Shown: in pieces, positions 58,605 through 64,000 of the stretch | Position numbering within the stretch: position 1 is the first letter of the stretch | Layout: each line of letters opens with the position of its first letter | Assembly: GCF_900111175.1 (NCBI RefSeq) | Contig: NZ_FOGI01000011.1 | Span: 198,891-262,890, forward strand | Origin: Actinokineospora terrae | GTDB lineage: Bacteria > Actinomycetota > Actinomycetes > Mycobacteriales > Pseudonocardiaceae | Length of the DNA: 64,000 nt | Direction of reading: 5' to 3' | Made by a program: the position numbers and the translations under genes | The notes under the pieces: model-generated | The model's database searches: none | Told to the model about the DNA's origin: nothing | The model's input: only the letters and a program-made list of their open reading frames with translations

Positions 58605-59315
58605 GTGCAGATAGCCGCGACCAAGGACCTCTGGCAGCAGATCTTCGGTGACCAGTGGGAGCCGCCCGCGACGATGGTGCTGGTCACCGCCGGGGCGGCG
58701 CTGGTGCTCGTCCTGGTCAACGCGCTGTGGCGACCCGCACGCAACGTGATCACCATCGTGCACGAGGCGGGCCACGCGCTGATCGCCCTGCTCGCAGGCC
58801 GCAGGCTCACCGGCATCCGGCTGCACTCGGACACCTCGGGCGTCACCGTCTCGCGCGGCAAGCCGGAGGGCCCGGGGATGGTCTGCACCGCGCTCGCCGG
58901 GTACGTCGCGCCGTCGCTTCTCGGCCTCGCCTTCGCCGCCCTGCTGGGTACCGACCGGGTGACGGCGGTGCTGGTGATCTGCGCGGTCCTGCTCTTCGCC
59001 GTGCTGATCATGATCCGCAACGCCTACGGGGTGTTCTCCATCGTGGTCACCGGCGCCGTGCTGTTCGGCGTGTCCTGGCTGGCCACCGACGAGGTCCAGG
59101 CCGGATTCGCCTACCTCATCGCCTGGTTCCTGCTCCTGGGCGGCCTGCGCCCGGTCTTCGAGCTCCAGGCCAAGCGCAGGCGCGGCCACGCCCGCGACTC
59201 CGACGCCGACCAGCTGGCCAGGCTCACCGGCGCGCCCGGCTTCTTCTGGGTCGGCACCTTCGCGATGGTCAACACCGGCGCGGTGCTGCTCGCGGCGGGG
59301 TGGCTGCTGCTCTAG
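58605..59315 (+). CDS. M50-like membrane metallopeptidase
   Basis: 236 residues. The zinc motif HEAGH is in 'ITIVHEAGHALIALLAGRRLTG' near residue 54. A beta segment with 'GIRLHSDTSGVTVSRGKP' follows, then five further hydrophobic helices and 'LRPVFELQAKRRRGHARDSDADQLARLTG' near the C-terminus, where the Asp could be the third ligand. This fits the M50B-like family found beside many actinobacterial genes; no PDZ domain is present. GTG 58605 is chosen; an in-frame TTG at 58587 is an alternative. Substrate unknown. Confidence 0.85.
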   Translation: MQIAATKDLWQQIFGDQWEPPATMVLVTAGAALVLVLVNALWRPARNVITIVHEAGHALIALLAGRRLTGIRLHSDTSGVTVSRGKPEGPGMVCTALAGYVAPSLLGLAFAALLGTDRVTAVLVICAVLLFAVLIMIRNAYGVFSIVVTGAVLFGVSWLATDEVQAGFAYLIAWFLLLGGLRPVFELQAKRRRGHARDSDADQLARLTGAPGFFWVGTFAMVNTGAVLLAAGWLLL

Positions 59316-59408
59316 CGTGCGACCGCGCTCGGCGTTCGCCCGTTGGGCGTGTCCTCACCGGCACCTCGCGCGTTGTGCTCGGCAGGACCCCACCGAAAGG
59401 TCGACACC

Positions 59409-60056
59409 ATGACCGAGGCACAAGGGCGACCCCAGCGACGCACCCAGCGCGAGCGCCGCGAGGCCACCGTGGGCAAGCTCGTCGACGCCACCATCGCCGC
59501 CATCTCCGAGGTCGGCTACGCCAAGGCCTCGGTGCAGGAGATCTGCCGCCGCGCGGGCGTGTCCCACGGTGGGCTGTTCCGGCACTTCGAGACCCGGCTG
59601 GACCTCGTCGTCACCGTCACCGAGGAGGTCGGCCGCCGCCAGATCGCCGGGTTCGTGGCCAAGGTGCACCCGTTCTTCGCCCAGCCGGGTGACCCGGCCG
59701 GGTCCGAGGACTTCGTGGAGGTGCTGCGGGCCATCCGGGAGGCGTCCCGGTCGCCGCTCAACATCGTCTGGTTCGAGCTGCTGCTGGCCGCCCGCACCGA
59801 CGACGAGCTGCGCGCCCGCCTCGCCCCCACCATCGAGGCCTACTCCAAGGACATCTACCTCACCGCGCTGCGCATCCCGGCCATCGCCGCCCAGCCGGAC
59901 GAGATCCGCCAGGTCGCGGTGTTCACCGGCCTGCACATGTTCGACGGCGAGACCTTCGTCAACGCCGTCTACCCGCGCCCCGACCTCGACGAGAAACGCC
60001 TGCGCTTCGTGGCGGCCTTCTATGCGTCGACCCTCACCGGTAGGACGGACAGTTAG
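59409..60056 (+). CDS. TetR-family regulator
   Basis: 215 residues. HTH: 'LVDATIAAISEVGYAKASVQEICRRAGVSHGGLFRHFETRLDLVVTV'. The C-terminal domain is of the TetR_C type with 'FELLLAARTDDELRARLAPTIEAYSKD' and 'FTGLHMFDGETF'. GAAAGG lies before ATG 59409. Neighbours are the M50-like gene and a ProA-type dehydrogenase; no clear target is visible in this window. Confidence 0.92.
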   Translation: MTEAQGRPQRRTQRERREATVGKLVDATIAAISEVGYAKASVQEICRRAGVSHGGLFRHFETRLDLVVTVTEEVGRRQIAGFVAKVHPFFAQPGDPAGSEDFVEVLRAIREASRSPLNIVWFELLLAARTDDELRARLAPTIEAYSKDIYLTALRIPAIAAQPDEIRQVAVFTGLHMFDGETFVNAVYPRPDLDEKRLRFVAAFYASTLTGRTDS

Positions 60057-60111
60057 CGCTGGTTGTCGGGCAGCGTCGACCCTCGCCGCTGCTCCGGAAC
60101 GCGACGGTTAG

Positions 60112-60160
60112 CGCAGGTGGGCCATGCGGCAGACTCCACGCCAAGTCAGGCCCACCTGCG
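60112..60160 (+). promoter_or_regulatory. Leader hairpin before proA
   Basis: CGCAGGTGGGCC (60112-60123) and GGCCCACCTGCG (60149-60160) form a perfect 12-bp stem around 25 bases, ending directly before the ribosome-binding site AAGGGA of the dehydrogenase gene. It may be a terminator for tetR or an attenuator of proA. Confidence 0.6.
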
Positions 60161-60173
60161 AAGGGATCGATCC

Positions 60174-61415
60174 GTGTCCGACCAGCCCACCATCGGCGAA
60201 CTCGTCTCCGCGTGCGCGACCAGGGCGTTCGCCGCGGCGCCGTCGCTGGCGGGTGCGGACGACGAGACCATCGACAACGCCATCGCCGAGATCGCCGCCC
60301 GGCTGTCCTCCGCCCGGGCCAAGGTCCTCGCCGCCAACGCCGAGGACGTCGCCGCGGCCGAGGCGGCGGGCATGAGCGGTGGCCTGCTCGACCGGCTGCG
60401 CATCACCGAGGAGCGGCTGGCCGAGATGGCCGAGCAGCTGCGCCTGCTCGCCTCGGTGCCGCACCCCGAGCGGTCCCGCGAGGTCCGCGCCCTCGACGGC
60501 GGTCTGCGCCTGGTCGAGCTGACCCGCCCGGTCGGCGTCATCGGCGCCAACTACGAGGCCAGGCCGAACGTCACCGTCGACATCGCCTCCCAGCTGGTGA
60601 AGTCCCGCAACGGCGGCGTGCTGCGCACCGGCTCCGCGGCCCTGCGCTCGGCGACCACCCTCATCGAGCACGTCGTCGCCCCCGCGCTGTCGGACGCGGG
60701 CCTGGACCCCGACGCCATCCAGCTCGTGCCCAGCCCGGACCGCGAAGCTGCCGGCGCCCTGGTCGACCTGCCGCACCTGGTGCCGCTGGTCATCCTGCGC
60801 GGCAGCGGCGAGAGCACCCGCGAACTGGGCCGCCGCGCCGCCGCCTCCGGGGTGCGCACGCTCGCGCACGCCGATGGCGGGGGAGTCCTCTACTACGACA
60901 CCAAGGCCGACCCGGCCGTCGCCGAGGACCTGATCACCCGCAGCCTCGACCGGCTCGGCGTCTGCAACCGGCTCAACCTGCTGCTGGTCCACCGCGACGT
61001 CTACGACGCGGCGCTGCCCGGCATCCAGGCCGCCCTCGCCGCCGCGGGCGTCACCGCCTCGCTGCCCCCGCACGACCACGCGGTCGGCTACGAGTGGGCG
61101 CTGGACTCCGACCGCGAGGCCACCGTGACCGTCACCCCGGTCGACGACCTCGCGCACGCCGCCCGCGTCGCCAACACCGAGACCTCCGGCCTGGCCGCGG
61201 GCATCGTCACCGCCGACCGCGCGCGGGCCGAGCAGTTCATCGCCGCGTACACCGGAACGGGTGTCTTCTGGAACGCCCCCACCCGCCTGCTGGACGGCTT
61301 CAAGCTGCTCGGCGTGCCGGAGACCGGGATCAACATCGACCGCGTCCCCGGCCCCCGCGGCCCGGTCACCTTCACCGACCTGACCCTGCGCCAGTACGCC
61401 GTCCTGCCGGTGTGA
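60174..61415 (+). CDS. proA: Glutamate-5-semialdehyde dehydrogenase (ProA)
   Basis: 413 residues, normal for ProA. It reduces gamma-glutamyl phosphate to glutamate-5-semialdehyde in proline synthesis. Visible are 'RPVGVIGANYEARPNVTVDIASQLVKSRNGGVLRTGSAA', 'VILRGSGEST', 'HADGGGVLYYD' and the catalytic Cys in 'RLGVCNRLNLLLVH'; canonical ProA often has C-N-A-x-E-T at this site, so this copy is somewhat diverged. 'ETGINIDRVPGPRGPVTFTDLTLRQYAVLPV' ends the protein. GTG 60174 follows AAGGGA. No proB is next to it. Confidence 0.88.
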   Translation: MSDQPTIGELVSACATRAFAAAPSLAGADDETIDNAIAEIAARLSSARAKVLAANAEDVAAAEAAGMSGGLLDRLRITEERLAEMAEQLRLLASVPHPERSREVRALDGGLRLVELTRPVGVIGANYEARPNVTVDIASQLVKSRNGGVLRTGSAALRSATTLIEHVVAPALSDAGLDPDAIQLVPSPDREAAGALVDLPHLVPLVILRGSGESTRELGRRAAASGVRTLAHADGGGVLYYDTKADPAVAEDLITRSLDRLGVCNRLNLLLVHRDVYDAALPGIQAALAAAGVTASLPPHDHAVGYEWALDSDREATVTVTPVDDLAHAARVANTETSGLAAGIVTADRARAEQFIAAYTGTGVFWNAPTRLLDGFKLLGVPETGINIDRVPGPRGPVTFTDLTLRQYAVLPV

Positions 61416-61438
61416 GCTGGGCAACTGCTGATCGACAG

Positions 61439-61447
61439 TTGTCCACA
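61439..61447 (+). promoter_or_regulatory. Single DnaA-box-like site upstream of ctaD
   Basis: TTGTCCACA lies in the 142-base spacer between proA and ctaD. Confidence 0.4.
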
Positions 61448-61557
61448 GCACACCGTCCCCACCCGAGCCCAGGCCCACCACCGGGGCTACGATCCCCCCA
61501 ACGGGCCGATCTGCCGGTCCGCCCGAGGACGCCCACCACCAGCAGCAGGAGGCAGGA

Positions 61558-63333
61558 GTGACGGCAGTAGCCCCGCAGCCGATCGCCACGCGGCCCTACC
61601 CGGCGCGCGAGACGGCCAAGGGTTCGTACCTGCTGCGGCTGTTCCGCACCACGGACCACAAGCAAATCGGCATCATGTACCTGGTCACCTCGTTCGCCTT
61701 CTTCATGGTGGGCGGCGCGATGGCCATGCTGATCCGGTCCGAGCTCGCCGTTCCCGGCCAGCAGTTCCTGTCGCAGGAGCAGTACAACCAGCTGTTCACC
61801 ATGCACGGCACGATCATGCTGTTGCTCTACGCGACGCCGATCCTGTTCGGGTTCGCCAACTTCGTGCTGCCGCTGCAGATCGGCTCGCCGGACGTGGCGT
61901 TCCCCCGGTTGAACGCGTTCTCGTACTGGCTGTACCTGTTCGGCGGCCTGATCGTCATGTTCGGGTTCCTGACCCCGGGCGGCGCCGCCGACTTCGGCTG
62001 GTTCGCCTACACCCCGCTGTCGGACAAGATCCACTCGCCCGGCGTCGGCGCCGACCTGTGGATCACCGGTCTCGCGGTCGGCGGTCTCGGCACCATCCTC
62101 GGCGCGGTCAACATGCTGACCACCATCGTCTGCCTGCGCGCGCCCGGCATGACCATGTTCCGGATGCCGATCTTCACCTGGAACATCCTGATCACCAGCG
62201 TGCTGGTGCTGCTCGCGTTCCCGATCCTCACCGCGGCCCTGTTCGGCCTGCTGGCGGATCGACAACTCGGGGCGCACGTGTTCGACCCGGCCAACGGCGG
62301 CGTCATCCTCTGGCAGCACCTGTTCTGGTTCTTCGGCCACCCAGAGGTCTATATCGTCGCCTTGCCCTTCTTCGGCATCGTCTCGGAGATCTTCCCGGTC
62401 TTCAGCCGCAAGCCGCTGTTCGGCTACCGCGGCCTGGTCTACGCGACCCTGGGCATCGCCGCCCTGTCGGTCACCGTGTGGGCGCACCACATGTACGCCA
62501 CCGGCGCGGTCCTGCTGCCGTTCTTCTCCTTCATGACGTTCCTCATCGCGGTCCCGACCGGCGTGAAGTTCTTCAACTGGATCGGCACGATGTGGAAGGG
62601 GCAGCTGACCTTCGAGACCCCGATGCTGTTCAGCGTCGGCTTCCTGGTCACCTTCCTCTTCGGCGGCCTCACCGGCGTGCTGCTCGCCGCCCCGGCGATC
62701 GACTTCCACGTCTCGGACACGTACTTCGTCGTCGCGCACTTCCACTACGTGCTCTACGGCACCATCGTGTTCGCGACCTTCGCGGGCATCTACTTCTGGT
62801 TCCCGAAGATCACCGGCCGGTTCCTGGACGAACCGCTGGGCAAGCTGCACTTCTGGACCACGTTCATCGGCTTCCACGGCACGTTCCTGGTCCAGCACTG
62901 GCTGGGCAACGAGGGCATGCCGCGCCGCTACGCCGACTACCTGCCCACCGACGGCTTCACCACGTTGAACATCGTCTCGACGATCGGCGCCTACATCCTG
63001 GGCGCCTCGACGCTGCCGTTCATCTACAACGTGTTCAAGAGCTACCGGTACGGCGAGATCGTCACCGCCGACGACCCGTGGGGCTACGGCAACTCCCTGG
63101 AGTGGGCCACCAGCTCCCCGCCGCCGCGGCACAACTTCACCGAGCTGCCCAGGATCCGCTCCGAGCGGCCCGCCTTCGACCTGCACTACCCGCACATGCG
63201 GCAGGCCACCGAGGCGGACAAGTACGTCGGCCTGCTGGGTGGCCACGGCCACAAACCGGCCCCTTCCGAGGTCATTGCCGAGAAGATGAACACCGACGAG
63301 ATCTCGAAGGGCGACCCCACGTTGCCCAATTGA
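61558..63333 (+). CDS. ctaD: Cytochrome c oxidase subunit I
   Basis: 591 residues with twelve membrane helices. Haem and copper ligands are in 'MHGTIMLLLYATPI', 'WFFGHPEVYI', 'WAHHMYATG' and 'FHVSDTYFVVAHFHYVLYG'. It is the catalytic subunit of the aa3-type oxidase of the bcc-aa3 branch. GTG 61558 follows AGGAGGCAGGA. Other subunits are not in the window, which is normal for actinobacteria, where ctaD is often apart and beside serB, as here. Confidence 0.97.
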   Translation: MTAVAPQPIATRPYPARETAKGSYLLRLFRTTDHKQIGIMYLVTSFAFFMVGGAMAMLIRSELAVPGQQFLSQEQYNQLFTMHGTIMLLLYATPILFGFANFVLPLQIGSPDVAFPRLNAFSYWLYLFGGLIVMFGFLTPGGAADFGWFAYTPLSDKIHSPGVGADLWITGLAVGGLGTILGAVNMLTTIVCLRAPGMTMFRMPIFTWNILITSVLVLLAFPILTAALFGLLADRQLGAHVFDPANGGVILWQHLFWFFGHPEVYIVALPFFGIVSEIFPVFSRKPLFGYRGLVYATLGIAALSVTVWAHHMYATGAVLLPFFSFMTFLIAVPTGVKFFNWIGTMWKGQLTFETPMLFSVGFLVTFLFGGLTGVLLAAPAIDFHVSDTYFVVAHFHYVLYGTIVFATFAGIYFWFPKITGRFLDEPLGKLHFWTTFIGFHGTFLVQHWLGNEGMPRRYADYLPTDGFTTLNIVSTIGAYILGASTLPFIYNVFKSYRYGEIVTADDPWGYGNSLEWATSSPPPRHNFTELPRIRSERPAFDLHYPHMRQATEADKYVGLLGGHGHKPAPSEVIAEKMNTDEISKGDPTLPN

Positions 63334-63708
63334 GCGAACCCGGCCGCCCGGCGTCGACCGAGCGGGACCGGTGGAAGGACTGAGACGGGTGGAGCCCAGG
63401 CGCGCGAGCTGCCTTCGCTCCACCCGTTTCCGCGTTCCCGGAAGATCCACTGTGGACTTCCCGGCCCGGTCGGCGGCAGCCGAGGACGTCTGCCACGTGC
63501 GCCGACCCGGCTCCGCTCACCCGATTCCCGCGCCGAGGGCAGCCGACGACGCCTGCCACGGCCGCACCGGCCCCGCCGGGAACCGCAGGCACCGCACCCG
63601 CCGTGACCCGGCCGAGGGACGTGCCACCATCCGCACAACGCCCAGTCACCCCTCAGCCCGGTCCGCGCGCGGCGGCCCCGGGCCAGTCGTCATGGGAGTC
63701 ACCGGATC
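63334..63708. other. Intergenic region between ctaD and serB
   Basis: 375 bases. It contains the ctaD terminator (63383-63430) and a TCCACTGTGGA element (63446-63456). Open frames here lack coding character. The serB promoter should lie in the last 150 bases but I cannot place it. Confidence 0.5.
63383..63430 (+). terminator. ctaD terminator
   Basis: ACGGGTGGAGC (63385-63395) pairs with GCTCCACCCGT (63417-63427), extendable by G-T pairing to about 14 bp, and is followed by TTTC. Confidence 0.75.
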
Positions 63709-64000
63709 GTGTCCACCTCAGCTGGTCCCCACCCCACCCCCGTCCTGATCACGGTCACCGGACCGGACAAGCCCGGGGTCTCCTCGGTGCTGTTCGCCGC
63801 GTTGACCCGGCACGGGGTCGACATCGTCGACGTCGAGCAGGTCGTCATCCGCGGCCAACTGGTGCTCGGCGCGCTGGTCAGCACCGACCACGACCCCGAG
63901 GGGTTGCAGGAGTCCGTCGAGCAGGCCATGGCCACCGTGGCCATGCGCGTCGACGTGGAGATCGGCGTCGACCAGCAACCGGGCGCGGCCTCCACGCACG
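63709..64000 (+). CDS. serB: Phosphoserine phosphatase, N-terminal ACT domain (partial)
   Basis: The first 97 residues are visible; the gene runs off the window. 'VLITVTGPDKPGVSSVLFAALTRHGVDIVDVEQVVIRGQLVLGALVS' is the ACT domain found at the start of actinobacterial SerB. The HAD phosphatase domain would follow. GTG 63709 has GGGAG about 15 bases upstream. SerB makes serine from phosphoserine. The position directly behind ctaD matches the conserved ctaD-serB order of actinobacteria. Confidence 0.85.
   Translation, partial: MSTSAGPHPTPVLITVTGPDKPGVSSVLFAALTRHGVDIVDVEQVVIRGQLVLGALVSTDHDPEGLQESVEQAMATVAMRVDVEIGVDQQPGAASTH

Overview
The window is GC-rich (roughly 70% by eye), densely coding DNA. 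Strong G/C third positions, many GTG starts and AUGA/UGAUG gene overlaps point to a high-GC actinomycete. The gene content fits Pseudonocardiaceae or a close relative: BldD-like and FadR-type regulators, ECF sigma factors, a sortase-E-type LAxTG protein, an NB-ARC/TPR STAND protein and CtaD. This assignment is inference. I saw no rRNA, tRNA, CRISPR array, transposase or prophage.

Layout. 1-3.7 kb: end of a beta-propeller gene, then a small protein coupled to an NB-ARC/TPR STAND protein. 3.7-7.1 kb: a MacB/FtsX-type ABC exporter on the minus strand, with a decayed duplication of the permease 5' end. 7.2-19 kb: mixed housekeeping and unknown genes (DUF4239, DUF2252, PhoD-like phosphatase, DUF3467, GlxA/FtrA regulator plus rhodanese, a paralogous pair of acidic proteins, O6-alkylguanine methyltransferase). 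19.3-25.4 kb: carbohydrate catabolism, with a FadR-type regulator divergent from edd-eda and then an AgaS-like/class II aldolase/PfkB operon of amino-sugar or tagatose-phosphate type. 25.4-28.1 kb: two DUF202 genes, a BldD-like regulator and a YegP-like gene.

28.2-43.1 kb is the most unusual region. A PHO-box-like direct repeat precedes pstC and pstA. These are followed not by an ordinary pstS-pstB pair but by three PstS-like exported proteins (two membrane-anchored), four further surface proteins and a sortase-fold protein that lacks both catalytic residues; pstB closes the cluster. The surface proteins include an Ig-repeat/WxL-like protein, a DUF916-like protein and an LAxTG protein. Four copies of one two-cysteine domain are spread over three of them. 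I read this as a phosphate-type ABC transporter merged with a cell-surface assembly.

43.1-48.2 kb: STAS and ankyrin genes; a CAP protein divergent from an ECF sigma factor fused to a zinc-finger-like segment, a membrane helix and a degenerate extracellular CAP domain; then an ECF42-type sigma factor with its DGPF/YCII partner. 48.2-53.9 kb: lutA-lutB on the minus strand, tex, and a detached lutC on the plus strand; a three-box DnaA-box-like cluster lies upstream of tex and a 145-bp imperfect palindrome upstream of lutC. 54.1-64 kb: a secreted vWA/Calx-beta protein, cspA, a TetR/FAD-monooxygenase divergent pair with clear double operators, an M50-like protease, another TetR, a ProA-type dehydrogenase behind a leader hairpin, ctaD, and the start of serB.
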